A stretch of DNA of 64,000 bases from Ilumatobacteraceae bacterium (GTDB lineage Bacteria > Actinomycetota > Acidimicrobiia > Acidimicrobiales > Ilumatobacteraceae). A program made the translations under genes and the position numbers. Location: assembly GCA_021299715.1 (NCBI GenBank), contig JAJTEL010000002.1, positions 492,740 to 556,739 on the forward strand. Reading direction: 5' to 3'. Under the pieces are notes generated by a model. It ran no database searches, had not been told where the DNA came from, and saw only the letters and a program-made list of their open reading frames with translations. Shown here piece by piece: positions 1-7,638 of this stretch (the stretch's first letter is position 1; each line of letters opens with the position of its first letter).

Positions 1-2
1 TG

Positions 3-2135
3 CAAGACGCATATCGCGGTCCAGTCTGGGAAGAAGTCATCATTCAACTTGACCCAGAGGTACAACTGGTCTGCCTCTCGGCCACCGTGTCGAATGCGGA
101 CGAAGTATGCGAGTGGCTATCTACAGTGCGGGGAAGAACAGACGTGGTGGTCGAGACCACTCGACCAATTGAACTTGTTAATCATTTCGCGGTACACGAC
201 AAAGCATCTGACAAGACTGAAATGTTCCACACCATTGTTGGTGGAGAACCTAATCGCCACGTTCAACGACTTCTCTCCGGAGGACGACCTAACGGTGGAC
301 GTCAAGGCCAGTCCAAGAAGGCTCGACGATTTTCTCCGCCCACTCGACCCGAAACCGTTGAGTTGCTTGAAGACAACGCGATGTTGCCAGCGATTGTGTT
401 TATTTTTAGTAGAGCTCAGTGTGAAGATGCCGTTGCATCATGCATGCGTGCGGGAATCATCCTCACAAGTGCAGATGAAGAATCTCAAATTATTGAGATT
501 GTGGAGCGACACTGCGAATCTCTCAGCGATGACGATCGAGTTGCGCTGGAATATTCACACTTTCTTGACGACATTGGAACTGGCGTGTCATGTCATCACG
601 CGGGAATGATTCCAATGTTTAAAGAAGCAGTTGAAGAGTGCTTTGTTAAGGGGCTTGTAAAAGTGGTTTTCGCCACAGAAACCTTGGCAGTCGGAATCAA
701 TATGCCAGCGCGTGCTGTCGTTATTGAGAAACTTACGAAGTACACCGGAGACCATCATCAACTGCTGCGCGCCTCGGAGTTCACCCAACTCACCGGACGT
801 GCCGGGCGTCGCGGACTAGACGACATCGGTCATGCCATCTCCCTATGGAACCCATTTGTGACTTTTGAACAAGTTGCTGGTCTTGCTCTCAGTAAAAGCT
901 TCCGATTGACATCTGCTTTTCGACCAACGTTCAATATGGCCGTGAACATGGTGCGAAATCATTCCGAGGACGGAGCCCATCACATTCTGAATTTATCTTT
1001 TGCTCAGTTTCAGGCAGACCGAGATGTTGTGACGTCCGAGGCATTGCTAGAGAAGAAACGCCGCGAATTGGCTCTACTAGAACGCAGTGCTCCGCTTGAG
1101 TACGAAGCAGAAAGCACTCCTACCGGGGCTTCCTCTGTGGAAGCCGAAATAGCTCTCAGAGCGCTTCGTCCAGGAGATGTCGTGATGTTTGACGCGTCGA
1201 ACATTCGAGGACGGGGACTGGTGCTCTCTACTGCTGCACGTCGCGCTGGAATTCGCCTCACCGTACTCACTCCGTCCAAGAAAACGCTTGAGGTGATGGC
1301 CAAAGACTTGCGTTCGCTACCACTGAAAGGCGCACACGTAGATTTACCCATTCCTTTTGAACCAACCCGAACAGAATTCATAAAAGAGGCTGTTTCACGT
1401 TTGGTGAAGGCAAAGGTTGACGACACCGCCACACGTGCAATTGAATTTTCCGGCGAGAGCCGTATTGCTGATTCTCCTATCAGTGCAAAGAGCATCAAGC
1501 GACTTCGACGCGAAATTGACCAAATGGAAGATCGCTCTCGCAACAGAGCAGGTTCTGTTAGTGCTCGATTCATGGATGTAGTGGAACTTCTCGAAGACCT
1601 TGGCTATATCGATGATTGGAGCCTCACACCCAAGGGGGAAACCTTGTCGGGTATTTTTCATGAGAGCGACTTGTTAGTTGTTGAAGTGATGGACAAAGGA
1701 ATCCTGAATGGCCTGTCCGTTAACGATTTGGTTGCGGTGCTCTCCACGCTCATTTACGAGCCACGAGGTGGCGATTCGGGCGGTCCAACACGATGGCCAT
1801 CAGACATCATTCGTCAGAGATTCAAGAGGATTGAAAAACTCAGTCAGCGACTACAAGACGCACAGCGCGAAAGAGGATTACACGTTCATCGCTCTCCACA
1901 CGGAGGACTTGCGTTTGAATGTGCTGGTTGGGCGTCAGGTAAACCGTTGTCCAAGATTCTCGATCCAGAACTCACTCCCGGTGACTTTGTGCGTTCAATT
2001 CGCCAACTTATTGATTTGCTTCGCCAGATTGTTACAACGTCAAACAACGAGGAGCTGCGAACAACAGCCGAGTTAGCGATTAGATCTATCGACAGGGGAG
2101 TTGTTGCTGCTGCACAAGGAGCCAACGCATCATGA
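3..2135 (+). CDS. helY: HelY-type Ski2-family RNA helicase (5' end cut off)
   Basis: ATP-dependent superfamily 2 helicase of the Ski2/Mtr4/HelY group, expected to unwind structured RNA during RNA turnover. The frame is open from base 3, so the gene starts left of the window and the Walker A and DEVH boxes are missing. The visible part starts at motif III (LSAT, bases 75-86). It continues with the second RecA domain (FSRAQCEDAV; CHHAGM; motif V around FATETLAVGINMPA; motif VI QLTGRAGRRG). The last third has the DSHCT-type helical region (ELLEDLGYIDDW; DLVAVLSTLIYEPR). The next gene overlaps its stop by 4 bases (ATGA), suggesting coupled translation. Family assignment is firm; the exact RNA substrate is not known. 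Confidence 0.93.
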   Translation, partial: QDAYRGPVWEEVIIQLDPEVQLVCLSATVSNADEVCEWLSTVRGRTDVVVETTRPIELVNHFAVHDKASDKTEMFHTIVGGEPNRHVQRLLSGGRPNGGRQGQSKKARRFSPPTRPETVELLEDNAMLPAIVFIFSRAQCEDAVASCMRAGIILTSADEESQIIEIVERHCESLSDDDRVALEYSHFLDDIGTGVSCHHAGMIPMFKEAVEECFVKGLVKVVFATETLAVGINMPARAVVIEKLTKYTGDHHQLLRASEFTQLTGRAGRRGLDDIGHAISLWNPFVTFEQVAGLALSKSFRLTSAFRPTFNMAVNMVRNHSEDGAHHILNLSFAQFQADRDVVTSEALLEKKRRELALLERSAPLEYEAESTPTGASSVEAEIALRALRPGDVVMFDASNIRGRGLVLSTAARRAGIRLTVLTPSKKTLEVMAKDLRSLPLKGAHVDLPIPFEPTRTEFIKEAVSRLVKAKVDDTATRAIEFSGESRIADSPISAKSIKRLRREIDQMEDRSRNRAGSVSARFMDVVELLEDLGYIDDWSLTPKGETLSGIFHESDLLVVEVMDKGILNGLSVNDLVAVLSTLIYEPRGGDSGGPTRWPSDIIRQRFKRIEKLSQRLQDAQRERGLHVHRSPHGGLAFECAGWASGKPLSKILDPELTPGDFVRSIRQLIDLLRQIVTTSNNEELRTTAELAIRSIDRGVVAAAQGANAS

Positions 2136-2734
2136 CCATTCGTAAGGGTGAAGAATGGGGAGTGCGAGTGATGTGCCCAGAAGAACGCGAGATTGCAGAA
2201 GACGACTTCGATGCTTCACGCCACGATTCATCGTCTGTTTTCTCAGTGATTCGTGGAGACCTGCACTTGTCTCTTGGGTCACCAAAGGTTCCCATCATTG
2301 GCCACGAGTGCACAGCGGTTCCCATTGATGCACTCCGATGCACGGTGACCGCACCTTCTGGCGAACAACGTGATCTCTTTGCCATCTCGTCAATCACACT
2401 TGGCTCGTGGTGGCGGGGGTCATTCGTCGTTCTATCGAATAGCGGCTTCTACAACGGACTCAACATTGCCCCTCGGTCGCATCCCAATGACGGTGAGTGT
2501 GATGTGATGGTCATGGAACGAAATCTTCCCTTCCGTCAGCGCGTCTTAGCCCGTCAAAAAGCAAAGACGGGAACTCATGTTCCTCATCCACTCATTTCGC
2601 TTCGTCGTAGTACTGAGTTTTCTCATTCAAAACAGTCTCCACGAGAACGATTAGTCCTCGACGGCCGCGCTGTTGATAATTGGGTACAACTAGACGTTTC
2701 TGTGCTTCCCGATTATTGGACTGTGCTGTTGTAG
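2132..2734 (+). CDS. Lone diacylglycerol-kinase-type C-terminal domain protein
   Basis: A 200-residue protein of uncertain function. Residues from about 120 to 200 resemble the C-terminal beta-sandwich of YegS/DgkB-type lipid kinases: a 'SGFYNGLNIAPRSHPNDG' stretch followed by CDVMVM, then an 'HVPHP' segment and a final LDGR, in the order seen in those kinases. The N-terminal catalytic domain with the GGDGT loop is absent, so it should not be an active kinase alone. It could be a lipid-binding relic or a partner of another protein. Its ATG overlaps the helicase stop by 4 bases, so the two are probably made together. The family link is by eye and moderate. Confidence 0.6.
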   Translation: MTIRKGEEWGVRVMCPEEREIAEDDFDASRHDSSSVFSVIRGDLHLSLGSPKVPIIGHECTAVPIDALRCTVTAPSGEQRDLFAISSITLGSWWRGSFVVLSNSGFYNGLNIAPRSHPNDGECDVMVMERNLPFRQRVLARQKAKTGTHVPHPLISLRRSTEFSHSKQSPRERLVLDGRAVDNWVQLDVSVLPDYWTVLL

Positions 2735-2767
2735 ACCTCAACATGCACGGCTGATTCGTTCGTCCGT

Positions 2768-2773
2768 CATAAT
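2768..2773 (+). promoter_or_regulatory. -10 box of the M20 gene
   Basis: CATAAT, 7 bases before ATG 2781; decides that start over ATG 2772. Confidence 0.5.
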
Positions 2774-2780
2774 GGAGACC

Positions 2781-3980
2781 ATGGACACCGCCGTGGATGA
2801 ACTGAAGCAACAGGCCTGTGAGCGAATTGACGCAGTCGCGCAGCAACTCATTGATGTCAGCCACAGCATTCACGCACGTCCTGAACAGAATTTCGCGGAG
2901 GTCTATGCATCTGAACTCCTCACACGTACGGCCAACGAATTAGGACTTCCCACCGAACTCAATATGTACGGTTGCGACACCGGTTTTTCGGGTGAGGCAG
3001 GCAACGGACCCACCGTGTGCATCATGAGTGAATACGACGCTTTACCCGATATTGGACACGGATGTGGTCACAACATCATTGCTGCCGCTGGTTTAGGAGC
3101 AGCACTCGCACTCGCAGTGGTAGCACCGCAGGCAGGTGGTCGTCTTCGATACCTGGGCACACCCGCAGAAGAAGGCGGAGGTGGAAAACTTGTGATGGCA
3201 CGTAACGGTGCTCTCAACGGAGTTGACGTGGCCATGATGGTTCATTCCGCCGATGCCGATCTCACCACTATTGACGCAATCGCCCTTCAACAACTTGTCG
3301 TTGAATACACGGGCGAGTCAGCACATGCAGCAGCCGCACCCGAAAAAGGTCGGAATGCTCTTGATGCGGCAGTTTTGGGGTACATGGCAGTCGCTGCATT
3401 GCGCCAGCACATACTTCCCACAGAACGAATCCATGGAATCTTCACACGGGCGGGAGAGAAGCCAAACATTGTTCCGCGAGATGCAGCAATGGAGTGGTAC
3501 GTACGTTCAGACACTGTGACAACCCTTTCTGCATTAAAGCCTCGCGTTCTCAATGCTCTGCAATCAGGCGCATCTGCTTGTGGCTGTGGTTTTTCTCATG
3601 AGTGGGTCGATACTCCGTACGCCGACATGGTGACAAACAACAACTTGTCGGCAATGTACGTTGCTAATGCATCACGTATTGGTCGAAGTGTCACAGTGCC
3701 GGGAAGTAACGGACGTCGCGTCGTGGGTAGTACCGACATGGGCAACATCAGCCACCTTGTTCCATCAATTCACCCCATGATTGCCTCGGCTCCAACGGGA
3801 ACATCAATTCACACGGTGGACTTTGCGCGTGAATCAATTACACCAATGGCAGGCAAAGCAGTCATTGATGGTGCCAAAGCTATGGCCATGACGGCCATCG
3901 ATTTTTGGACGTCTCCCGACCAGCAGCGCGCCATTGCCAAAGAATTTTCCGAAGCCAATGCGGACAAGGATGTTCTGTAG
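2781..3980 (+). CDS. M20 family metallo-amidohydrolase (AbgB-like)
   Basis: Zinc-dependent amidohydrolase/peptidase of the M20D branch, which includes p-aminobenzoyl-glutamate hydrolase and N-acyl amino acid hydrolases. Supporting motifs are SEYDALPDIGHGCGHN (metal ligands), GTPAEEGGGGK (catalytic Glu-Glu), the dimerisation insert starting with the 'ESAHAAAAPEKGRNALDA' stretch, and a late GSTDMGNISHLVPSIHP stretch. About 400 residues is normal for the family. Two ATGs are possible, at 2772 and 2781. I prefer 2781 because a CATAAT box ends 7 bases before it. That box overlaps the 2772 codon, so translation from 2772 would need a different upstream promoter. The true substrate cannot be read from sequence. 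Confidence 0.88.
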   Translation: MDTAVDELKQQACERIDAVAQQLIDVSHSIHARPEQNFAEVYASELLTRTANELGLPTELNMYGCDTGFSGEAGNGPTVCIMSEYDALPDIGHGCGHNIIAAAGLGAALALAVVAPQAGGRLRYLGTPAEEGGGGKLVMARNGALNGVDVAMMVHSADADLTTIDAIALQQLVVEYTGESAHAAAAPEKGRNALDAAVLGYMAVAALRQHILPTERIHGIFTRAGEKPNIVPRDAAMEWYVRSDTVTTLSALKPRVLNALQSGASACGCGFSHEWVDTPYADMVTNNNLSAMYVANASRIGRSVTVPGSNGRRVVGSTDMGNISHLVPSIHPMIASAPTGTSIHTVDFARESITPMAGKAVIDGAKAMAMTAIDFWTSPDQQRAIAKEFSEANADKDVL

Positions 3981-4012
3981 TCGGTATCCACGGGGGAGAC
4001 CAGCGCGACTCC

Positions 4013-4018
4013 TAGGCT
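4013..4018 (+). promoter_or_regulatory. -10 box of the ThyX-like gene
   Basis: TAGGCT, 8 bases before GTG 4027. Confidence 0.6.
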
Positions 4019-4026
4019 GACTACTT

Positions 4027-5628
4027 GTGACGGTTTACGTTCCCGAGGAATTCACACAGGCAGAGTCGGACATTCTCCGACGTTATTTCACCAATCTCGA
4101 TCAGCCTGTTTTCGCTCTGGTGAACTTGCCAGAAGTGGTGAAAGGCGCGCTGTTCGCTCGTTACAGCCGTAGTCCGCGTAGTTTGCGTCGGCTTTTCCTT
4201 GACGAGTTCGTCAACGATTTAGAGATTGCCGGAGATGTTGCTGTCGATGCCACCGTGGGTGTTGATCGCGCTGAATCTCTCTACGAGAAGGTCTTCGTCG
4301 AGTACGGCGACGATTCGGTGGCTCAGTTAGGTGGAGTTCACCTTGCGTGTGAGCAGGCATCCAACATTCTCACCAAAATTCTCGAGTGGGGTCGCCTGAT
4401 GAGTTACCTCGAACAGAGCACTCGCTACATCGCTTATGACGAGCGCCTCGGTGGTCGCTATCGCTACTACCGTGACCCCGACCTACTGGAAGGCAAGTTC
4501 GGCACTCGCTATGTGGGGGACATGGACCGCATGTTCGATTCTTACAGCGTTCTGGCCGAGACCGTGACCCAACATGTTCGCTCCAGCGTTCCAAAGCAGG
4601 CAGGCGACAGCGATTTTGTCTACCGCCAAGCAACTCGTGCAAAAGCACTTGATGCTGTACGTGGCTTGTTGCCAGCGTCGTCATTATCAAATGTTGGAAT
4701 TTACGGAAGCGGTCAGGCGTTTGAGGCACTGCTGTTACGAATGCGCGCACACGCACTGCCCGAAGCTCGTGTCTACGCAGACATGATGCTCACAGAACTT
4801 CGAAAAGTAATTCCGTCATTCTTGCGCCGCGTAGATGTCGCAGAACGTGGTGGACAATGGTCGAATTACTTGGCCACAAATGCAGCCAATATGAATTCTC
4901 TAGTGGATGATCTGTTCGGAGACTCCATTGCGTCTGATGTCGACGAAGTAACCCTTGTTGATTTCGATCCCGATGGTGAGAACAAAATTGTTGCAGCGGC
5001 CTGCTACGCCTATTCACACCTTTCCGAATCGCAGATTCTTGCGCGCGTAGAGAAAATGTCGGTAGAGCAAAAGACCGACATTCTGCGCAATTACGTTGGA
5101 GACAGAGAGAATCGCCGCCACCGGCCTGGTCGCGCATTTGAACGAACCGACTACCGATTCGATGTGCTGTCCGATTACGGCGCATTCCGAGACATGCAAC
5201 GCCACCGCCTGTTAACCATCGAGTGGCAACCACTGACTCCGTATCACGGCTACACCCGTCCCGATTTAGTAGACGCAGCGGGGGCGTCAGAAGCCTTCGA
5301 TGAGGTGATGGACCGTTCTGCCGCACTGTATGACGCACTTGTTGCTGACCATCCCAGCCAGGCCTCCTATGCGGTCTCAATGGCATATCGCATTCGCTAT
5401 TCAATGCAGTTCAATGCACGAGAGGCAATGCACATGCTTGAGCTTCGATCCAGCCCCCAAGGCCACCCGTCGTACCGTCGTGTTGCCCTCGAAATGCATC
5501 GTCTCATTGCAGAAAAAGCCGGTCACACCGCGATTGCTGCAGCCATGACCCACATGACAACTGAGGCTCCGGAACTTGAACGACTCGAGTCTGAACGACG
5601 TGCAGAAGCGCGCCGAAGCAACTCTTAG
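4027..5628 (+). CDS. thyX: Double-domain ThyX-fold protein (FAD-dependent thymidylate synthase-like)
   Basis: A 533-residue protein, about twice the length of ordinary ThyX, made of two ThyX-like halves (about residues 30-290 and 305-520). ThyX makes dTMP from dUMP using FAD and methylene-tetrahydrofolate. The usual signature (RHR, then S-x-N-E-x-S-x-R-Y) is not intact in either half: the first keeps E129-Q-S-T-R-Y134 but lacks RHR, and the second keeps R392-H-R394 but lacks the S-x-N-E-x-S part. Long two-domain homologues occur in several phyla, and automatic annotation calls them thymidylate synthase, but catalysis is not assured here. Start GTG at 4027 sits 8 bases after TAGGCT. Confidence 0.8.
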   Translation: MTVYVPEEFTQAESDILRRYFTNLDQPVFALVNLPEVVKGALFARYSRSPRSLRRLFLDEFVNDLEIAGDVAVDATVGVDRAESLYEKVFVEYGDDSVAQLGGVHLACEQASNILTKILEWGRLMSYLEQSTRYIAYDERLGGRYRYYRDPDLLEGKFGTRYVGDMDRMFDSYSVLAETVTQHVRSSVPKQAGDSDFVYRQATRAKALDAVRGLLPASSLSNVGIYGSGQAFEALLLRMRAHALPEARVYADMMLTELRKVIPSFLRRVDVAERGGQWSNYLATNAANMNSLVDDLFGDSIASDVDEVTLVDFDPDGENKIVAAACYAYSHLSESQILARVEKMSVEQKTDILRNYVGDRENRRHRPGRAFERTDYRFDVLSDYGAFRDMQRHRLLTIEWQPLTPYHGYTRPDLVDAAGASEAFDEVMDRSAALYDALVADHPSQASYAVSMAYRIRYSMQFNAREAMHMLELRSSPQGHPSYRRVALEMHRLIAEKAGHTAIAAAMTHMTTEAPELERLESERRAEARRSNS

Positions 5629-5643
5629 CGCGCACTTATCCAC

Positions 5644-5661
5644 AAGTGACCCCCGTCACTT
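5644..5661 (+). terminator. Possible terminator after the ThyX-like gene
   Basis: Perfect 7-bp stem AAGTGAC/GTCACTT with a CCCC loop, followed by TTCTGT. The poor T-run makes it a weak candidate. Confidence 0.4.
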
Positions 5662-5751
5662 TCTGTACTCATTCGTCTAGCATTCGCCCGTTTGGCACAG
5701 AATGTGCCTAGTATCCCGCCCCGAGCCCTGAGGCAAACGGAGGAATCCAAA

Positions 5752-6210
5752 GTGGCAAAAGACGACATAGATCCAGAAGACATTGACGAAGAAATTGATC
5801 TCGACGGCGAAGACGATCTTGACATTCTTGATGATGATCTTGCGGACGACCTCGTCGATGAAGACGACGTAGACGATGACGACGATGACGACTCTTTGGG
5901 CGCCACAGTTGTGCGCAAAAAGGGAAGCGATGACGATGACGACGAAGACGACATGGTCGCTCCGGACGACGTCGAGGAAGACCTTGCCGAGATTCTGAAG
6001 GATCGTTTGGCATCAGAAGATCTTCCTGCGGAAGAGGACGAAGTCGTTGAAACCGACGATCGCTCTAGCGGCGAGGACACTCTTCAACCCAAGCGAGCTG
6101 ACGAAACCTTGTGTAGTTCGTGCTTCATGTTGGTTCGTAAAAATGCACCGGTGTGCCCAATGGGTGACGACGAGTGTCCAGTCGTTGTGAAGAAGAAGTC
6201 AAAGAAGTGA
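5752..6210 (+). CDS. Acidic DUF4193-like protein with C-terminal zinc ribbon
   Basis: A 152-residue, extremely acidic protein: the first about 110 residues are mostly Asp/Glu, including runs of D, followed by a C-terminal DETLCSSCFMLV segment and further Cys residues (CPMGDDECP) that could bind zinc. The tail matches the CSSCFLV signature of actinobacterial DUF4193 proteins (for example Rv2699c), though those are shorter and less acidic. Function is unknown; a nucleic-acid mimic or a chaperone-like role for basic partners is only a guess. The GTG start is set by a strong GGAGGA site 7 bases upstream (5739-5744). The next small gene overlaps its stop by 4 bases. Confidence 0.78.
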   Translation: MAKDDIDPEDIDEEIDLDGEDDLDILDDDLADDLVDEDDVDDDDDDDSLGATVVRKKGSDDDDDEDDMVAPDDVEEDLAEILKDRLASEDLPAEEDEVVETDDRSSGEDTLQPKRADETLCSSCFMLVRKNAPVCPMGDDECPVVVKKKSKK

Positions 6211-6404
6211 CAAACCCCCTGGTGTCGATTCATCGCAATTTGTGGCGCACAGTGAACAACACTGTCCACTCGTTGCGTCGTCAGGCACCAGGTGCACGCA
6301 TGGTGGGGGAGTTTGCGGTGAAACACGCAGTCAGCGAAGCGCAACGCAAACTTTCCTCCAATAATCCACCCACAACGGACTCTTCAGGTGACACAAAGTC
6401 CTAA
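6207..6404 (+). CDS. Small conserved-context hypothetical protein
   Basis: A 65-residue basic protein, not recognised. Its GTG overlaps the stop of the acidic zinc protein (GTGA) and its end overlaps the start of the GNAT gene by 17 bases. It is therefore probably translated as the middle gene of a three-gene operon. There are no Cys residues, no signal peptide and no membrane segment; the tail is rich in Ser, Asn and Thr. The chain of overlaps is the main reason to accept it as real. Confidence 0.5.
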   Translation: MTNPLVSIHRNLWRTVNNTVHSLRRQAPGARMVGEFAVKHAVSEAQRKLSSNNPPTTDSSGDTKS

Positions 6405-6840
6405 CACTATTTTTGTGCGCGAAGCAGGCGACGATGATGCAGAGACTCTGCGCACTCACCGAAGCGAATCCGCGAAAGAGGCAACTCGTTATCGTGGGTC
6501 ACCAGCATCGCCATCAGTGTCCACCGCTCTGACATTTGTTGCTGGCATCGGCGACACGGTGTTCGGTTCGCTGAGCGCTGGAGCCACCTCAACAAGCGCG
6601 TGGGAAATCACACACGTGTACGTAGAGCCCACTGCCAGAGAGATCGGCATCGGTGATGCGCTCATGCAACGGTGTTTAGGGCATCTCCGCGGAATGGGTG
6701 TCCTGTGGCTTGGCGCGTCGGCCTTGCCCGGCGACAGAGCAATGAAGAATCTCTTTGAGCGTCATGGGCTTGTGGCCCAGACAATCATCGTGGGTAAGTC
6801 GCTTAGCGACCCTTCCACTGCGGCGGACGCTTCTCAATAA
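6388..6840 (+). CDS. GNAT family N-acetyltransferase
   Basis: A 150-residue acyl-CoA-dependent acetyltransferase. Motif A is visible as ITHVYVEPTAREIGIGDALM (about residues 73-92), with the R/Q-x-x-G-x-G/A type acetyl-CoA loop in degenerate form (REIGIG). A late NLFERHGLV segment matches the usual C-terminal beta-bulge region. The substrate is unknown. It starts inside the small upstream gene (17-base overlap), and its 3' end overlaps the convergent crotonase gene by 38 bases. Confidence 0.82.
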   Translation: MTQSPNTIFVREAGDDDAETLRTHRSESAKEATRYRGSPASPSVSTALTFVAGIGDTVFGSLSAGATSTSAWEITHVYVEPTAREIGIGDALMQRCLGHLRGMGVLWLGASALPGDRAMKNLFERHGLVAQTIIVGKSLSDPSTAADASQ

Positions 6841-7585
6841 ACGCCATTAATCCTTCTTTGGTGTCTTCCGACTGAAGAATGGGTGCGAACTCTTCATTCG
6901 TCATCTTCTTCAAGTTTTCGTCTGACTCATACGCAGACGCAAGCACAACGCGTCGACTGGCGGCAACAGCCATCGGTGCCGACGTTGCAATCTTTTCTCC
7001 TAATGCGATTGCGGCGTCCAGAGCAGCACCAGGTTCTACTAGATGATTCACCAAACCAAGTTGATGCGCACGTTCTGCTGTGAGTGGATCACCAGTCAGA
7101 ATGACTTCCATTGCCACAGACTTTCCGATAGCGCGCGGAAGACGAAACAAACCACCCGCGCCCGCAATAAGGTTGCGCTTCACTTCGGCAAGTCCGAATG
7201 ACGAACGCGTGGTGGCGATCACCATGTCTGCAGCAAGAACTATTTCGCACCCACCTGCAGTTGCCAAACCGTCAACTGCAGCAATGATTGGTTTGTTGCG
7301 TTCGCGGTAGACAAACCCAGCAAAACCACCGCGCTTTGTTCCCAGCGTTTGGCCACCTGCATTTAACGCTTTTAGGTCAGCGCCAGCACAGAACACGGGA
7401 GACTTGTGACCCTCGGTGTTAGCGGTAAGTACACCCACCCACACACCATCTTCGCCTTCTAGACGATCGATTGCGTTTTCCATTGCTTGCGCAAGTTCGT
7501 CATTCACCGCATTGCGAGCATCGGGACGATTCAAAGTAATCACGGCAACGTGACCACGAACTTCATAAGTAACCATGTCTGACAT
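6803..7585 (-). CDS. Enoyl-CoA hydratase/isomerase family protein (crotonase)
   Basis: Crotonase-fold enzyme acting on acyl-CoA thioesters, probably in beta-oxidation or a related route. Motifs are VAVITLNRPDARNAV, FCAGADLKAL (oxyanion hole), and DGLATAGGCEIVLAADMVIA. The Glu that acts as base in hydratases would fall in FGLAEVKRNLIAGAGG (AE present). About 260 residues is typical. I place the start at ATG 7585 because TACGGT ends 7 bases upstream; an in-frame GTG at 7594 and ATG at 7576 are alternatives. The 3' ends of this gene and the GNAT gene overlap tail to tail. Confidence 0.9.
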   Translation of the reverse strand: MSDMVTYEVRGHVAVITLNRPDARNAVNDELAQAMENAIDRLEGEDGVWVGVLTANTEGHKSPVFCAGADLKALNAGGQTLGTKRGGFAGFVYRERNKPIIAAVDGLATAGGCEIVLAADMVIATTRSSFGLAEVKRNLIAGAGGLFRLPRAIGKSVAMEVILTGDPLTAERAHQLGLVNHLVEPGAALDAAIALGEKIATSAPMAVAASRRVVLASAYESDENLKKMTNEEFAPILQSEDTKEGLMAFIEKRPPQWKGR

Positions 7586-7592
7586 GGAACTC

Positions 7593-7598
7593 ACCGTA
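7593..7598 (-). promoter_or_regulatory. -10 box of the first crotonase gene
   Basis: TACGGT on the minus strand, 7 bases before ATG 7585; selects that start over GTG 7594. Confidence 0.6.
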
Positions 7599-7638
7599 GT
7601 TGTGCGGAGGGAGGGGACAGCAAGCCCCAGCCAACGGC

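Noticed and set aside
5625..6080. Serine-rich minus-strand frame opposite the acidic gene
   Set aside because: It is the antisense of Asp/Glu codons (GAC/GAT/GAA give Ser/Phe-type codons) and has no start signal or family match.
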